Counted from the stretch's first letter, positions 33,499 through 45,521 are shown. The stretch is 64,000 nucleotides of DNA from an uncultured Bacilli bacterium (GCA_934119965.1 CAKOTA010000006.1:1-64000), one strand, 5' to 3'. The notes: generated by a model not told the origin, from the letters alone. Made by a program: numbers and translations.

Positions 33499-33867
33499 AT
33501 GGCAAAATTTACAAAAGATGAATTTATTAGTGGATTAAAAGAAATGACTATTCTTGAAGTTAAAGAATTAGTAGATGCAATGAAAGAAGAATTTGGTGTA
33601 GATCCAAGTGCAGTAGCTGTAGCTGCTCCAGTAGCAGGTGCTGCTGTTGAAGAAGGACCAAGCTCAGTTAATGTAGTATTAGCTAGTGCTGGTGCTAACA
33701 AACTTGCTGTTATCAAATTAATCAAAGAAATCACTGGATTAGGATTAGGTGAATCTAAAGCAATCGCTGATAACGGTGGAGTTATTAAAGAAAACGTATC
33801 TACTGATGAAGCTAATGAAATGAAAGCTAAATTCGAAGAAGCTGGAGCTACTATCGAATTAAAATAA
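33499..33867 (+). CDS. rplL: 50S ribosomal protein L7/L12
   Basis: A 122-residue stalk protein: N-terminal dimerisation helices, an Ala/Val-rich hinge (SAVAVAAPVAGAAVEEGPS), and the C-terminal factor-binding domain (KLAVIKLIKEITGLGLGESKA). Strong AAAGGAGG site. Codon use shifts to the pattern of highly expressed genes. Confidence 0.97.
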   Translation: MAKFTKDEFISGLKEMTILEVKELVDAMKEEFGVDPSAVAVAAPVAGAAVEEGPSSVNVVLASAGANKLAVIKLIKEITGLGLGESKAIADNGGVIKENVSTDEANEMKAKFEEAGATIELK

Positions 33868-33890
33868 TTTAATAGTTATGATGTTAGCCT

Positions 33891-33917
33891 GTACTTAAAA
33901 AACTAGTATGGGCTTTC
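33891..33917 (+). terminator. Attenuator-like hairpin downstream of rplL
   Basis: AGCCTGTACT pairs with AGTATGGGCT (with G-T pairs) across TTAAAAAACT. The T tract is weak, so partial termination between rplL and rpoB is likely, a known position for read-through attenuation. The rest of the 319-base gap (33868-34186) is AT-rich and holds only the rpoB promoter. Confidence 0.55.
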
Positions 33918-34089
33918 GTCGTATTATAAATAAGACTTATTTTTATTGGATGCATCCCAATTTGTATCATACACAAAAATATAAGTTGATATTAATATAA
34001 TTCATACAGACAGAAGAATCTTGAAATTGGCAAGAAAGAATGTTGTATAAATTATATTGATATTAAATTGTAAAAATGGTTTTAATACA

Positions 34090-34118
34090 TTGACTTATTG
34101 ATATAAATTTGTTAAAAT
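34090..34118 (+). promoter_or_regulatory. Promoter of rpoB-rpoC
   Basis: TTGACT at 34090-34095, 17-base spacer, TAAAAT at 34113-34118, 69 bases before the rpoB start. Confidence 0.65.
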
Positions 34119-34186
34119 CATATATTGACGTATGCGCGATTTTTTGCGTATTGTTTTCCTAAAATTTAGTACATAGGGGTGAAATA

Positions 34187-37100
34187 GTGGCTTATAAAGT
34201 AAAAAAATTTGGAGACTATCGTGAAAGAAGAAGTTATGCAAAAACTAAAAATGCAATTGAATTAGAAAATTTATTGGAAATTCAAAAAAAATCATATGAT
34301 GAATTTATGAAAAATGGTATCAAAGAAGTATTTGATGATATTTTTCCTGTAGAAAGTTTTACAGGTAATTTAACACTTGAATTTGGTAATTATTTCTTTG
34401 AAAAACCAAGATATTCAATTAAAGAATGTAAGGAAAGATATGCAACTTATGCAGCACCTTTAAAAGTAGAAGCTAGATTATTCAATCAAGAAACAGGCGA
34501 AGTAAAAGAACAAGAAATTTACTTAGGAGATATGCCTGTTATGACTGAAAGTGGTACATTTATAATTAATGGGGCTGAAAGAGTTATCGTATCACAATTA
34601 GTAAGATCACCATCTGCTTATTATGGAAAAGAAATAGACAAAAATGGTAGATTGGTTATAACTAGTCAAATTATTCCAAACAGAGGTACTTGGCTAGAAT
34701 ATGAATTAGATGCTAGAGATGTAATCTACGTAAGAATTGATAGAACAAGAAAAGTTCCAGTTACTACATTACTTAGAGCAGTAGGACTATCAAATGATCA
34801 AGATATAGTTGATTTATTTGGGGAAAATGAATATTTAGAAAAAACAATTATAAAAGATACAAACAAAAATACAGATGAATCATTAATTGATATTCATTCT
34901 AAATTAAGACCAGGTGAACCATCTACATTAGATAGTGCTAAAAACCAATTAATCACTAGATTCTTTGATGCATTTAGATATGATTTATCAAAAGTTGGTA
35001 GATATAAATTTAATAGAAAACTAAATGTTACAGATAGATTATTAGGTTTAACTTTAGCTGAAACAATTAAAGATGGCGATAAAGTATTCGAAAAAGGAAC
35101 TAATGTTACAAAAGAAGTATTAGAAGAATTAAAACCAATTTTAGCTAATGGATATGGTATTAAAGAAGTTTTAATTAACAATGAATTAGACTCTTACAAT
35201 AAAGTTCAAATAATCAAAGTTTATTCACCAAGAGATTCTAAAAAAATTATAAGTATTATTGGTAATGATCCTACAATTGAAGAAAAAAGATTAACAATAT
35301 CTGATATTTATGCATCAGTATCTTATTATTTAAATTTATTGGAAGGTATTGGTTCATTTGATGAAATAGATCACTTATCAAATAGACGTGTTCGTCAAGT
35401 AGGTGAATTATTACAAAATCAATTTAGAATTGGTATTTCAAGAATTGAAAGAGTAATTAGAGATAGAATGAGTACTCAAGAAATAACTGAAGTTACTCCT
35501 AAAACTTTAATTAATATTAGACCACTTACTGCTTCAATTAAAGAATTCTTTGGTAGCAGTCAATTGTCTCAATTCATGGATCAAACAAACCCAATTGCTG
35601 AACTTTCAAATAAAAGAAGATTATCTTCTCTAGGACCTGGTGGTTTATCAAGAGATCGTGCTGGTATGGAAGTACGTGACGTTAATCCATCACACTATGG
35701 TAGATTATGTCCAGTTGAATCTCCAGAAGGACCTAACATTGGGCTTATAACTTCTTTAGCAAGTTATGCAAGAATTAATGATTATGGATTTATAATGACT
35801 CCATATCGTAAAATAAAAGATAGAAAATTAACAGATGAAGTTGTTTATATGACAGCTGATGAAGAATTAGAATATTATATTTCTCAAGCTGCTGTAGAAA
35901 TTGATAAAGATGGTAGAATAGTATCTGATACAGTTCCAGTTAGATATCGTGGTGAGAATATGATGTTAGATGCTAACAAAGTTGATTATATGGATGTTTC
36001 TCCACAACAAGCAGTATCAATATCAACACAAGGTATTCCATTCTTGGAACACGATGATGGTAAGCGTGCTCTAATGGGTGCCAACATGCAACGTCAAGCA
36101 ATCCCATTATTACAAGCAGAAGCTCCACTTGTAGGAACAGGTGTTGAAGGAGTAGCTGCTAAAGACTCTGGTGCAGTTGTAATTGCAAACGGAAATGGTG
36201 TAGTTGACTATGTAGATGCTAGAAAAATAATAGTTAAAACTTTAGGTGGTATGGATACATATTACTTAAATGGATATGAAAGAAGTAACGCTGGTACTTG
36301 TTATCATCAAGTTCCAATCGTAAGACTTGGTGATGAAGTAAAAGCAGGACAAATAATAGCTGATGGACCATCAACTGAAAAAGGTGAAATGGCCTTAGGT
36401 AAAAATGTTACAGTAGCATTTATGAACTTTAATGGTTATAACTACGAAGATGCTGTAATATTAAATGAAAGATTAGTAAAAGATGATGTATTTACATCAA
36501 TTCATATAGAAGATTACCAAATCGAATGTCGTGATACTAAATTAGGGCCTGAAGAATTTACAAGAGATATTCCTAATATAAGTGAAGAAGCTCGTAAAAA
36601 CTTGGACGAAAATGGTATTATTCGTATTGGTACAGAAGTTAAAAATGATGATATTTTAGTAGGTAAAGTAACTCCTAAAGGAATGGCTGAACTTACTAGT
36701 GAAGAAAAATTATTACACGCTATATTTGGAGAAAAAACAAGAGAAGTTAGAGATACTTCACTTAGAGTTCCAAATGGTGGTGCTGGAATTGTTCACGATG
36801 TTAAAGTATTTACTAAAGAAGATTGTGATGAATTACCAGCTGGTGTTTCTAAAATAGTTAGAGTTTATATTGCTCAAAAGAGAAAAATTACAGTTGGAGA
36901 TAAGATGGCCGGACGTCACGGTAATAAAGGTGTTATCTCATTAGTATTACCTGAAGAAGATATGCCTTACTTACCAAACGGTGAACCAATTGACATCTTA
37001 TTAAACCCACTTGGAGTTCCATCTCGTATGAATTTGGGTCAAATCCTAGAAATGCATTTAGGTATGGCTGCTAAACAATTAGGAATTTATATGGCTACTC

Positions 37101-37774
37101 CAGTATTTGATGGTGCTACAAGAGGAGAAATTCTTGATGCATTAAAAGAAGCTGGATTAGAAGAAGATGGTAAGAGTTGGTTATATGATGGACGCACTGG
37201 TGAAAAATTTGATAACAGAATTTCTGTTGGTGTAATGTATATGATTAAACTTCACCATATGGTTGATGATAAATTACATGCTAGATCAACTGGTCCATAC
37301 TCATTAGTAACACAACAACCACTTGGTGGTAAAGCACAATTTGGTGGACAAAGATTCGGAGAAATGGAAGTTTGGGCATTATATGCATATGGTGCTGCTC
37401 ACGTACTACAAGAAATGATTACAATTAAATCTGATGATGTTGTAGGTCGTGTTAGAGTTTATGAAGCTTTAGTTAAAGGTACTCCAATTCCAGCATCTGG
37501 TATTCCAGAAAGCTTTAGAGTATTGACTAAAGAATTCCAAGCTTTAGGACTTGATATAACAGTTTTAAATAAAGAAGGAAACTTTGTTGACTTAAAAGAA
37601 TTAGAAGCATCAGAAGAAGATTCTTACTTATCAACAGATGAATTTGAAACTACAGAAGATTTACCTGTAGATGATGAAATTGTTGAGGAAGAAGAAGACG
37701 AATTTGAAGATTTAGATGATATAGAAGATGCTCCAATTGAAGAATTGGAAGCTATGGAAGGGGCTGAAGATTAA
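34187..37774 (+). CDS. rpoB: RNA polymerase beta subunit
   Basis: A 1195-residue beta subunit starting at GTG after GGGGTGAAATA. Visible conserved blocks include the rifampicin region ([20 protein letters not shown], then HKRR replaced by [19 protein letters not shown]), [21 protein letters not shown], and C-terminal [22 protein letters not shown] and [20 protein letters not shown] long acidic tail (about 45 residues rich in Glu and Asp) ends the protein. The stop overlaps the rpoC start by one base. Confidence 0.98.
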   Translation: MAYKVKKFGDYRERRSYAKTKNAIELENLLEIQKKSYDEFMKNGIKEVFDDIFPVESFTGNLTLEFGNYFFEKPRYSIKECKERYATYAAPLKVEARLFNQETGEVKEQEIYLGDMPVMTESGTFIINGAERVIVSQLVRSPSAYYGKEIDKNGRLVITSQIIPNRGTWLEYELDARDVIYVRIDRTRKVPVTTLLRAVGLSNDQDIVDLFGENEYLEKTIIKDTNKNTDESLIDIHSKLRPGEPSTLDSAKNQLITRFFDAFRYDLSKVGRYKFNRKLNVTDRLLGLTLAETIKDGDKVFEKGTNVTKEVLEELKPILANGYGIKEVLINNELDSYNKVQIIKVYSPRDSKKIISIIGNDPTIEEKRLTISDIYASVSYYLNLLEGIGSFDEIDHLSNRRVRQVGELLQNQFRIGISRIERVIRDRMSTQEITEVTPKTLINIRPLTASIKEFFGSSQLSQFMDQTNPIAELSNKRRLSSLGPGGLSRDRAGMEVRDVNPSHYGRLCPVESPEGPNIGLITSLASYARINDYGFIMTPYRKIKDRKLTDEVVYMTADEELEYYISQAAVEIDKDGRIVSDTVPVRYRGENMMLDANKVDYMDVSPQQAVSISTQGIPFLEHDDGKRALMGANMQRQAIPLLQAEAPLVGTGVEGVAAKDSGAVVIANGNGVVDYVDARKIIVKTLGGMDTYYLNGYERSNAGTCYHQVPIVRLGDEVKAGQIIADGPSTEKGEMALGKNVTVAFMNFNGYNYEDAVILNERLVKDDVFTSIHIEDYQIECRDTKLGPEEFTRDIPNISEEARKNLDENGIIRIGTEVKNDDILVGKVTPKGMAELTSEEKLLHAIFGEKTREVRDTSLRVPNGGAGIVHDVKVFTKEDCDELPAGVSKIVRVYIAQKRKITVGDKMAGRHGNKGVISLVLPEEDMPYLPNGEPIDILLNPLGVPSRMNLGQILEMHLGMAAKQLGIYMATPVFDGATRGEILDALKEAGLEEDGKSWLYDGRTGEKFDNRISVGVMYMIKLHHMVDDKLHARSTGPYSLVTQQPLGGKAQFGGQRFGEMEVWALYAYGAAHVLQEMITIKSDDVVGRVRVYEALVKGTPIPASGIPESFRVLTKEFQALGLDITVLNKEGNFVDLKELEASEEDSYLSTDEFETTEDLPVDDEIVEEEEDEFEDLDDIEDAPIEELEAMEGAED

Positions 37775-40700
37775 TGGATGTTAATAATTTTGAAGGATTA
37801 AAAATATCAATTGCCTCTCCTGAAAGAATTAGATCTTGGTCTTATGGAGAAGTAAAAAAAGCAGAAACAATAAACTATCGTACTTTAAAACCTGAAAGAG
37901 ATGGTTTATTCTGTGAAAAAATATTTGGGCCAACTAAAGATTTTGAATGTAGTTGTGGTAAATATAAAAGATTAAGATATAAAAATATTGTTTGTGATAG
38001 ATGTGGTGTTGAAGTAACAAGAAGCAAAGTTCGTCGTGAACGTATGGGTCACATCGAACTTGCTACACCAGTTTCACATATTTGGTTCTTTAAAGGTGTA
38101 CCTTCGAGAATGGGATTAGTTCTTGATATGTCACCAAGAGAACTAGAAGAAGTTTTATACTTTGTTTCTTATGTTGTTTTAGATCCAGGTAGTGCACCAT
38201 TAGAGAAAAAACAAACAATAAGTGATAAAGAATATAGAGCATATTATGAAAAATATGGAAATAGTTTCAGAGTAGGAATGGGTGCTGAAGCTATTAAAGA
38301 ATTACTTACTCAAGTTAATTTAGAAGAAGAAGTTGCTAAAATAAATAAAGAAATAGCAGAAATTAAAGATCCTGCTAGTCAAAAAAGAGTAAGATTAGTT
38401 AAGAGATTAGATGTATTAGATGCATTATTAGAATCAGGAAATAGACCTGAGTGGATGATACTAGATGCTCTTCCAGTTATTCCACCAGAACTTAGACCAA
38501 TGATTCAATTAGATGGTGGTAGATTTGCAACATCTGATTTAAATGATTTATATAGACGTGTTATCAACAGAAATAATCGTTTAAAAAAATTAATGGAATT
38601 AGGTGCACCATCAATAATTATTCAAAATGAAAAACGTATGCTTCAAGAAGCCGTAGATGCTTTATTTGATAATGGTAGACGTGGAAGAAATATCACAGGA
38701 GCAGGAAATAGACCTTTAAAATCTTTATCTAGTATGTTAAAAGGTAAACAAGGTAGATTCCGTCAAAACTTACTTGGTAAACGTGTTGACTATAGTGGTC
38801 GTTCAGTTATCGTTGTAGGTCCAACTCTAAAAATGTATGAATGTGGTATTCCAAAAGAAATGGCTCTTGAATTATTTAAACCTTATGTTATTAATGGGCT
38901 AGTTTCTAAAGAAATAGCAACTAATATTAAAGCTGCTAAAAGAATGATTGAAAATCAAGATCCTAGAGTATGGGATATTGTTGAAGAAAAAATAAAAGAA
39001 CATCCAGTTATGTTAAACCGTGCTCCAACATTACATAGATTAGGTATTCAAGCATTTGAACCTAAATTAATTGATGGTAGAGCAATAAGACTTCATCCAC
39101 TTGTTTGTGCAGCATTTAATGCCGACTTCGATGGAGATCAAATGGCTGTTCACGTACCTATTAGTAAAGAAGCTCAAGCAGAAGCAAGAATTCTTATGTT
39201 AGGTGCTAACAACATCTTAAAACCATCAGATGGTAATCCAATTGTTACTCCAGGTCAAGATATGATTTTAGGTAACTATTATATTACTATTGAAAAAGCA
39301 GGAGAAGTAGGAGAAGGTAGAGTATTTAAAGATCCTAATGAAGCATTAATGGCTTATGAAAGAAGAGAAATTACTCAACATACAAGAATTGCTATACCTG
39401 CAAAATCATTTAAACATAAGTTATTTACTGAAGAACAATGTAAAAAATATTTAGTTACTACAGTAGGTAAATTAAAATTTAATGAAATATTCCCAGACAG
39501 TTTCCAATATATTAATGAAGGTACTGATGAAAATATTACTGGTATTACTCCAAGTAAGTATTTCTTACCAATGGGAACAAATATAAAAGAAGCAATTAGT
39601 GAAATGGAATTAGTTAAACCTTTTGGTAAAAAAGTATTAACTAAATTAATTGCTCAAATTTATAAAAGATATCATACAACTGAAACTTCAATTATGCTTG
39701 ATAAGATGAAAGATTTAGGATTTAAAGAATCTACATTATCAGGTATATCAATTGGTATTGGAGATATTATTCCATCACAAGATAAAGAACAAATTTTAAA
39801 TAGTGCTTCTGATAAAGTTGCACAAATTAATAAACAATTTAAACGTGGTCTTATTACTGATAGAGAAAGATATGAAAAAGTTGTTAGTACATGGAATGAT
39901 GCTAAAAATCAAATTGCTGATGAACTTTCAAATATTGTTAAAGAAAATAAAGATAATCCGATTTCAATTATGATTGATTCAGGTGCTCGTGGTAATATGA
40001 GTAACTACAACCAAATGGCAGGTATGCGTGGATTAATGTCTAAACCAACTGGTGAGCCAGACGAAATCCCAATCAAATCTTCATTTATGGATGGTGCTAG
40101 TGTATCTGAATTCTTTACAGGTACCCATGCCATCAGAAAAGGTTTCGTTGATACAGCCTTAAAAACTGCCGATGCTGGATATTTAACTCGTCGTTTAGTT
40201 GATGTATCACAAGATATTATTGTTAAATATGAAGATTGTGGTACTGATGAAGGTGTTGTAGTTGAAACATTCTATAATACAGATGGTACAGTTATCGAAT
40301 CATTAAGAGATAGAATTGTTGGTAGATATACTAATAAAAAAGTTATCAATCCAGAAACAAAAGAAACAATTATTGATAAAAATGAATATATTACAGAAGC
40401 TATTGCTGATAAGATAATAGATGCTGGAATAACAAAAGTATCAATCAGAACACTACTTACTTGTAAGAGTGAAAATGGTGTTTGTAGACATTGTTACGGT
40501 CGTAATTTAGCAACTGGTTCAATTGTTGAATTAGGTGAAGCTGTAGGTATTATGGCTGCTCAATCAATTGGTGAACCAGGTACCCAACTTACAATGCGTA
40601 CAATTAACTCAGGTGGTGTTGCTGGAGACGATATTACACAAGGTTTACCTCGTGTTCAAGAGTTATTTGAAGCAAGAAATCCAAAAGGAAAAGCTACTAT

Positions 40701-41406
40701 ATCTGAAATAAATGGTATTGTATCTGAAATAGTTGAAGAAAATGGTAAATTCATTATCAGTGTTAAAAATGATGTTGAAGTTAAACAACATACTTCAAAT
40801 TATGGTGCTAAATTAGCTGTTAACAAAGGTGATGAAGTTAAATCAGGACAAAGACTTACTCATGGTGCTATTAGTCCAAAAGAGTTATTAGTAGTGACAG
40901 ATCCAATCACAGTTCAACAATATATTTTATCTGAAATTCAAAAAGTTTATCGTTCTCAAGGTGTTGATATTTCTGATAAACACGTTGAGGTTATTGCTAA
41001 ACGTATGATTTCTAAGATTAAGATTGTAACTAGTGGTGATTCTGAGTTCTTAATAGGAACAATGGTTAATATAAATCATTTTAGAGAAGTTAATAAAGAA
41101 TTGATTCTAAACGGAAAAGTACCTGCTACAGGTAAACCAGTACTTCTAGGTATAACTAAAGCTTCACTTGAAACTGATTCATTCTTATCTGCTGCATCAT
41201 TCCAAGAAACTACAAGAATCTTAACTGATGCTGCAATTCATGGTAAAGTAGATCATTTAAATGGTCTAAAAGAAAACGTTATTATTGGTAAACTTATTCC
41301 AGCTGGAACAGGTGCTAGAGAATATCGTGATTGTACTTATGAATTAGAGAAAAGTATGATAGATAGTGAACCATTAGAAGTATTAGAAGAAGAATTGATG
41401 AACTAA
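37774..41406 (+). CDS. rpoC: RNA polymerase beta' subunit
   Basis: A 1210-residue beta' subunit. It has the N-terminal zinc site ([20 protein letters not shown]), [20 protein letters not shown], the catalytic [12 protein letters not shown] with three Asp holding Mg2+, the trigger-loop region ([22 protein letters not shown]) and the second zinc Cys cluster ([15 protein letters not shown]). Full length for Firmicutes. Confidence 0.98.
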   Translation: MDVNNFEGLKISIASPERIRSWSYGEVKKAETINYRTLKPERDGLFCEKIFGPTKDFECSCGKYKRLRYKNIVCDRCGVEVTRSKVRRERMGHIELATPVSHIWFFKGVPSRMGLVLDMSPRELEEVLYFVSYVVLDPGSAPLEKKQTISDKEYRAYYEKYGNSFRVGMGAEAIKELLTQVNLEEEVAKINKEIAEIKDPASQKRVRLVKRLDVLDALLESGNRPEWMILDALPVIPPELRPMIQLDGGRFATSDLNDLYRRVINRNNRLKKLMELGAPSIIIQNEKRMLQEAVDALFDNGRRGRNITGAGNRPLKSLSSMLKGKQGRFRQNLLGKRVDYSGRSVIVVGPTLKMYECGIPKEMALELFKPYVINGLVSKEIATNIKAAKRMIENQDPRVWDIVEEKIKEHPVMLNRAPTLHRLGIQAFEPKLIDGRAIRLHPLVCAAFNADFDGDQMAVHVPISKEAQAEARILMLGANNILKPSDGNPIVTPGQDMILGNYYITIEKAGEVGEGRVFKDPNEALMAYERREITQHTRIAIPAKSFKHKLFTEEQCKKYLVTTVGKLKFNEIFPDSFQYINEGTDENITGITPSKYFLPMGTNIKEAISEMELVKPFGKKVLTKLIAQIYKRYHTTETSIMLDKMKDLGFKESTLSGISIGIGDIIPSQDKEQILNSASDKVAQINKQFKRGLITDRERYEKVVSTWNDAKNQIADELSNIVKENKDNPISIMIDSGARGNMSNYNQMAGMRGLMSKPTGEPDEIPIKSSFMDGASVSEFFTGTHAIRKGFVDTALKTADAGYLTRRLVDVSQDIIVKYEDCGTDEGVVVETFYNTDGTVIESLRDRIVGRYTNKKVINPETKETIIDKNEYITEAIADKIIDAGITKVSIRTLLTCKSENGVCRHCYGRNLATGSIVELGEAVGIMAAQSIGEPGTQLTMRTINSGGVAGDDITQGLPRVQELFEARNPKGKATISEINGIVSEIVEENGKFIISVKNDVEVKQHTSNYGAKLAVNKGDEVKSGQRLTHGAISPKELLVVTDPITVQQYILSEIQKVYRSQGVDISDKHVEVIAKRMISKIKIVTSGDSEFLIGTMVNINHFREVNKELILNGKVPATGKPVLLGITKASLETDSFLSAASFQETTRILTDAAIHGKVDHLNGLKENVIIGKLIPAGTGAREYRDCTYELEKSMIDSEPLEVLEEELMN

Positions 41407-41430
41407 GAGAGTTTTAAACTCTCTTTTTAA
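41404..41430 (+). terminator. Terminator after rpoC
   Basis: AGAGAGTTT pairs with AAACTCTCT, followed by TTTT. Confidence 0.8.
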
Positions 41431-41481
41431 TTGACATTTTGTGTAAAAATTACTATAATTAAATGTGAAACGGGTGAAAAA

Positions 41482-42141
41482 ATGGACAATAGATATATTA
41501 ATCAAATTGAAGTTTTAGTTAATTTATTTACAATTTCTAAAGGAAAATTAAATGTTCTCTTATTTAGAAAAGAAGAAGAACCATTCAAGGGATATTGGAT
41601 GCTTCCAAGTAATCTACTTATGACTACAGAGACAATTGAAGAATGCGCTAAATACACAATTAATGAGATGGCAGGCATAGATAATATATATTTAAAACAA
41701 TGCAATGTTTTTAGTAAAATAGATAGACTTCCTAATGATAGAATATTAGGTAATTCTTTAATTGGGTTAGTTGATAATCAAACACTGTTATTAAAAAAAC
41801 ACAAAAGAAATTTTGAATCAGCTTGGTTTCCAATAAATGAGCTACCAAAGATGGTATATGATCATGGCGATATTCTAAAAGATACTATCCATTATTTAAG
41901 AAAAGAATTAACAAATGTCGAATTATTAAAAAAACTATTTCCAAGTGATTTTACAATGCCTGAATTACAAGCGATATTTGAAGAGATACTTGCTAAAAAA
42001 TTAGACAGAAGAAATTTTAGAAAAAAATTGATTAATTTAGATATTTTAGAAGATACTGGCGATAAAAATAATATTAAAAATGGTAGACCAGCAAAATTAT
42101 ATAGATTTAAAGAATTAGAAAGTAATATAGATATATTTTAG
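41482..42141 (+). CDS. NrtR-like regulator (Nudix plus winged helix)
   Basis: A 219-residue protein; ATG 41482 is chosen after GGGTGAAAAA. Residues 1-~140 have the Nudix fold (LFRKEEEPFKGYWMLPSNLL), but the Nudix box is degenerate (ETIEECAKYTINEMAGI without the REUxEE residues), so it probably senses a ligand without hydrolysing it. Residues ~150-210 form the NrtR-type winged helix (FTMPELQAIFEEILAKKLD, RRNFRKKLI, GRPAKLYRF). NrtR proteins usually control NAD metabolism with ADP-ribose as effector; no NAD genes are adjacent, so the target is unknown. Confidence 0.8.
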   Translation: MDNRYINQIEVLVNLFTISKGKLNVLLFRKEEEPFKGYWMLPSNLLMTTETIEECAKYTINEMAGIDNIYLKQCNVFSKIDRLPNDRILGNSLIGLVDNQTLLLKKHKRNFESAWFPINELPKMVYDHGDILKDTIHYLRKELTNVELLKKLFPSDFTMPELQAIFEEILAKKLDRRNFRKKLINLDILEDTGDKNNIKNGRPAKLYRFKELESNIDIF

Positions 42142-42150
42142 AGGTGAAAT

Positions 42151-42573
42151 ATGAAAAGATTAGATAATAAAGGGTGGGGGTTAAATGAATTTTTAATGTT
42201 TATTTTAGCTTTTTTTATTTGCTTAGTTATTGTAATAGTTTTATGTAATCAATTGATGAATAAGGAAAATAAAACGCCAATTGTTGACCCTATAATTTCT
42301 GGAGATAAAACTGACATTGGAGACTATATTGAATTGGAAGATAGAATAACTGAACAGGCAAAGTTATATAATAATAGTGAAACAGAAGATACTGTTATAA
42401 TAAAATTAAATAATTTAGTAAAAAATGGATATATTAAAAAAGTAGTTGATCCTAAAAACAATAAAGAATGTAGTGGTTATGTTGTTTATAATGGACAAAA
42501 TAAAGAATATAAAACTTATTTGAGTTGTCCTGGAAATTATCAAACTAGTGATTACAATAAAGATTTGGAATAA
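42151..42573 (+). CDS. Prepilin-like membrane protein
   Basis: A 140-residue protein whose N-terminus MKRLDNKGWGLNEFLMFIL fits a type IV prepilin signal: basic leader, Gly before the cleavage point, Glu at mature position 5, then a ~20-residue hydrophobic helix. The soluble part carries a C-terminal Cys pair (NKECSGYVVY...YLSCPGN) like pseudopilins and competence pilins. No other pilus assembly gene is in the window. It is ten bases downstream of the NrtR-like gene. Confidence 0.6.
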   Translation: MKRLDNKGWGLNEFLMFILAFFICLVIVIVLCNQLMNKENKTPIVDPIISGDKTDIGDYIELEDRITEQAKLYNNSETEDTVIIKLNNLVKNGYIKKVVDPKNNKECSGYVVYNGQNKEYKTYLSCPGNYQTSDYNKDLE

Positions 42574-42590
42574 TTGTTTAATAAAACACC

Positions 42591-42619
42591 TTGACATTAT
42601 TATGATTATAATGTAAAAT
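42591..42619 (+). promoter_or_regulatory. Promoter of tRNA-Ser
   Basis: TTGACA at 42591-42596, 17-base spacer, TAAAAT at 42614-42619, 17 bases before the tRNA. Confidence 0.7.
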
Positions 42620-42635
42620 TATAATCGTAGTGTTT

Positions 42636-42726
42636 GGAGTAGTACTCAAGAGGCTGAAGAGGCGCCCCTGCTAAGGGTGTAGGTCGGGCAACTGGCGCGG
42701 AGGTTCAAATCCTCTCTACTCCGCCA
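42636..42726 (+). tRNA. tRNA-Ser (GCT)
   Basis: A 91-base class II tRNA: acceptor GGAGTAG/CTACTCC, anticodon loop CTGCTAA (anticodon GCT, codons AGC/AGT), a long variable arm (AGGTCGGGCAACTGGC region), T-arm GGAGG-TTCAAAT-CCTCT, and an encoded CCA. Confidence 0.93.
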
Positions 42727-42791
42727 TTTAGAATTTAAACCTTGTAAAAGGTTTTTTCTTTTGTTATAATAGCAGTCAAGTAGGTGATTCT

Positions 42792-43388
42792 ATGTCAAAA
42801 TTAAGTAATGCTATTACAATGATTGAATTATTGAATAGTGGGAAAAAGTATAGTATTGATGAGTTATCTAATATTTTAGAAGTAACTCCTCGTATGGTAA
42901 GAATATATAAAGAAGAAATAGAAAAATCAGGAATATATATTGATACAATAAGAGGCCCATATGGTGGTTATGTTTTAAATAAAAGTATAAGAATTCCTAC
43001 TAGAAAATTTAATTCAAATGATGTAAAATTACTATCCAATTTAATAGAAAAAACAAAAGATATAGATGAGCAAAAAAAATTAGAAATATTAAAAGATAAA
43101 ATTAGAGGAATTTACCAAGGAAGTAAAGTAGAACAAAAAGAATCAAACGTTTTAAATAATGAAAAATATAATGTATTAAGTAGAGCTATAAAACAAAGAA
43201 AAAAAGTTGAGATATTGTATTATTCATATAATAAAGGTGAAAATACAAGAATTATCCATCCATATGATATGTTTTTAACTGAAAGAGGATGGGGATGTGC
43301 TGCATATTGTGAAAAAAGAAAAGATATGCGTCATTTCGAATTAGATCGAATAAGAAAAATTAAATTGTTAGATAAATTTTATGAATGA
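42792..43388 (+). CDS. HTH/WYL-domain transcriptional regulator
   Basis: A 198-residue regulator. The N-terminal winged helix reads ITMIELLNSGKKYSIDELSNIL then EVTPRMVRIYKEEI and GPYGGYVL, the usual wing. The WYL domain (residues ~130-195) has VEILYYSYNKGENTRIIHPYDMF and ERGWGCAAYCEKRKDMRHFEL. It lacks the WCX extension, so it is shorter than the usual ~300. It sits directly before the SIS and HAM1 genes and may control them. WYL proteins often sense nucleic-acid or nucleotide ligands. Confidence 0.85.
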   Translation: MSKLSNAITMIELLNSGKKYSIDELSNILEVTPRMVRIYKEEIEKSGIYIDTIRGPYGGYVLNKSIRIPTRKFNSNDVKLLSNLIEKTKDIDEQKKLEILKDKIRGIYQGSKVEQKESNVLNNEKYNVLSRAIKQRKKVEILYYSYNKGENTRIIHPYDMFLTERGWGCAAYCEKRKDMRHFELDRIRKIKLLDKFYE

Positions 43389-43439
43389 GACCGTATATTA
43401 CCTCTTTAAGTATTATTATGTATTTAAGGAGGTTTTATT

Positions 43440-44366
43440 ATGAGAAGAAATATGCAAGAAAATTTTGAATTATTATTACCGAGAGTAATTGATTCGTTAG
43501 AAAAATCTGATTTGATTAAAATGAAAGACCAAATAGAAGATATAAAAGGAAATACAATTATTACTAGTGTTGGTGGATCTAGTGTTGTAGCTGAATTTTT
43601 AAATCATATATTAAATGGAAAAAATATTGCTGTATGTAAAAGTCCAAGAGATTTAAAATATGAAAATATTGATAGATTTGACAATATATTTGGAGTTAGT
43701 TATAGTGGTAAAGGATATGTTGTTGATAGTATGTTAAATAATAAGAAGAAAAAATATTTATTGACAAATAATTTAAAGGAATATGATACAATAGAAAAAA
43801 TAGAATATAAAAGCAGTATTGAGAAAGAACATAGTTTTATTTCTCTTGCCAGTACGTTAATGCCAATAAGTATTTTATTATCAACAAAATATAATATTGA
43901 AACAAAAGATATAATAATTGATATATTTGATAAGATAAAAAAAGAATTAATAGAAATTAGAAATAACAATGTTTATGAAATAATTTATGGTAATGAAGTA
44001 AAAGCAGCAGCTAATTACTTAGAAACAACAATGATAGAATCAGCTATCGCACTATCAATACTACATGAAAAATACAATTTTTGCCATGGAAGAACTACAA
44101 CATCATATGATAATGAAAATGGTTTGATATTATTTAATTCAGATAAGGAATACGATAAAATAATATTAGAAGAATGGAATAAATATTATACTGAATTAAT
44201 TAAAATTGATAAATATAGTGATGAAGTTTTATTGAATGAATATTATATGATTTTAAAATGTATGTATTTAACTAAGAAATTAGCTGAAAACAAAAATAAA
44301 GATTTATCAAGTGTTGAATATTCACCATTTGTGAAGAAATTATATTTTTTTAAAGGAGATATGTAA
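43440..44366 (+). CDS. SIS-domain-like protein
   Basis: A 308-residue soluble protein with AAGGAGG before the ATG. TIITSVGGSSVVAEFLNHIL and FGVSYSGKGYVVDSML resemble the phosphosugar-binding strands and Ser-rich loops of SIS isomerase domains, followed by a second half with NFCHGRTTTSYDN. I cannot name a substrate. Its stop overlaps the start of the HAM1-like gene by one base, so the two proteins are probably made in fixed ratio and act together. Confidence 0.65.
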   Translation: MRRNMQENFELLLPRVIDSLEKSDLIKMKDQIEDIKGNTIITSVGGSSVVAEFLNHILNGKNIAVCKSPRDLKYENIDRFDNIFGVSYSGKGYVVDSMLNNKKKKYLLTNNLKEYDTIEKIEYKSSIEKEHSFISLASTLMPISILLSTKYNIETKDIIIDIFDKIKKELIEIRNNNVYEIIYGNEVKAAANYLETTMIESAIALSILHEKYNFCHGRTTTSYDNENGLILFNSDKEYDKIILEEWNKYYTELIKIDKYSDEVLLNEYYMILKCMYLTKKLAENKNKDLSSVEYSPFVKKLYFFKGDM

Positions 44367-44968
44367 TGAAAGAAATAGTATTTGTAACTGGAAATAAAGG
44401 AAAAGTAGCAACAGCTCAAAAATATTTTGATGATAATAATATAAAATTATTAACTTATGACTATGATTATGAGGAACCAAACATAAATGATATTGAGGTA
44501 ATAGCAATTTCAAAAGTAAAGCAAGCCTATAGAGTTGTTGGTAAACCCTGTATTGCTTTAGACTCAGGTTTTTATATTCCAAATTATCCTAATAAACCTA
44601 ACTTTCCTGGAGCTTTTCCTAAAAGAGAATTATTAGAGAAAATAGGAATAGATGGGTTATTAGAAATAATGAAAAATGTAGAAAATAGATATTGTTATTT
44701 TAAAGAAGTAGTTGCTTACTTTGATGGAGAAAATATTAAATTATTTTATGGAATTTCTGAAGGATATTTGAGTAGAGAAAAAAGAGGAATAGATATAAAT
44801 AAAAAATGGTCTGATTTGTGGTCAGTATTTATACCATTTAATTGTACAAAGACTTTAGCAGAAATGACAGAAGAAGAAAGAAATAATAGAAATGATAATC
44901 ATACATCAGCATTAAAAGAGTTTGCGCAATTTAATAATAAACAATATATTAAAACACGTGTAAATTAA
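44366..44968 (+). CDS. HAM1/RdgB-like non-canonical purine NTP pyrophosphatase
   Basis: A 200-residue protein of the HAM1 fold: [18 protein letters not shown] (T-x-N-x-x-K loop), [22 protein letters not shown], then [20 protein letters not shown]. The C-terminal part diverges from RdgB/YsnA, as in the family members linked to SIS proteins. The general reaction is hydrolysis of dITP/XTP-type nucleotides to monophosphates; this member's own substrate may differ. A second HAM1 domain occurs in the tRNA-Thr island at 18878-20185. Confidence 0.8.
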   Translation: MKEIVFVTGNKGKVATAQKYFDDNNIKLLTYDYDYEEPNINDIEVIAISKVKQAYRVVGKPCIALDSGFYIPNYPNKPNFPGAFPKRELLEKIGIDGLLEIMKNVENRYCYFKEVVAYFDGENIKLFYGISEGYLSREKRGIDINKKWSDLWSVFIPFNCTKTLAEMTEEERNNRNDNHTSALKEFAQFNNKQYIKTRVN

Positions 44969-44985
44969 ATTACACGCGTTTTTTT
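44953..44985 (+). terminator. Terminator after the HAM1-like gene
   Basis: ACACGTGTAA and TTACACGCGT form the stem, followed by eight T. Confidence 0.75.
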
Positions 44986-45014
44986 TATTCAAATATAATA
45001 TGGTAGGTGATATT

Positions 45015-45521
45015 ATGTTTATTAAAGAACAAATAGAAAATATTAAAAAAAATGATCCTGCTATTCATAGTAATTTAGAAGCTATTTTATATCCTTCATT
45101 TAAAGCTATAATAGGCTATAAAATATCACATTATTTTTATACAAGAAAACATTATTTTATAGCTAGACTAATTTCAGAAAAAGTGAAAAGAAAAACCGGT
45201 ATAGAAATTCATCCAGGTGCTACCATAGGTAAAAATTTATTTATTGATCACGGTAATGGAGTTGTAATAGGAGAAACAACTATAATTGGTGATAATGTTA
45301 CGATGTATCAAGGTGTTACCTTAGGTGGAACAGGAAAAGAAAAAGGAAAAAGACATCCAACAATAGAGAATAATGTTTATATTGGAAGTGGTGCTAAAAT
45401 ATTAGGTAACATTGTAATTGGTGAAAATTCTAAAGTAGGCGCTAACGCTGTAGTACTAAAAAATGTCCCTAAAAACTCAACAGTAGTAGGAATACCAGCG
45501 GAAATAAAAAAACAAACATAA
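45015..45521 (+). CDS. cysE: Serine O-acetyltransferase
   Basis: A 168-residue short-form CysE/EpsC, first step of cysteine synthesis from serine. The left-handed beta-helix repeats are visible ([55 protein letters not shown]). Catalytic His residues lie in IHPGA and IDHG. ATG 45015 follows AGGTGAT, with TATAAT at 44994, so its leader is very short. CysK is not in the window. Confidence 0.92.
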   Translation: MFIKEQIENIKKNDPAIHSNLEAILYPSFKAIIGYKISHYFYTRKHYFIARLISEKVKRKTGIEIHPGATIGKNLFIDHGNGVVIGETTIIGDNVTMYQGVTLGGTGKEKGKRHPTIENNVYIGSGAKILGNIVIGENSKVGANAVVLKNVPKNSTVVGIPAEIKKQT

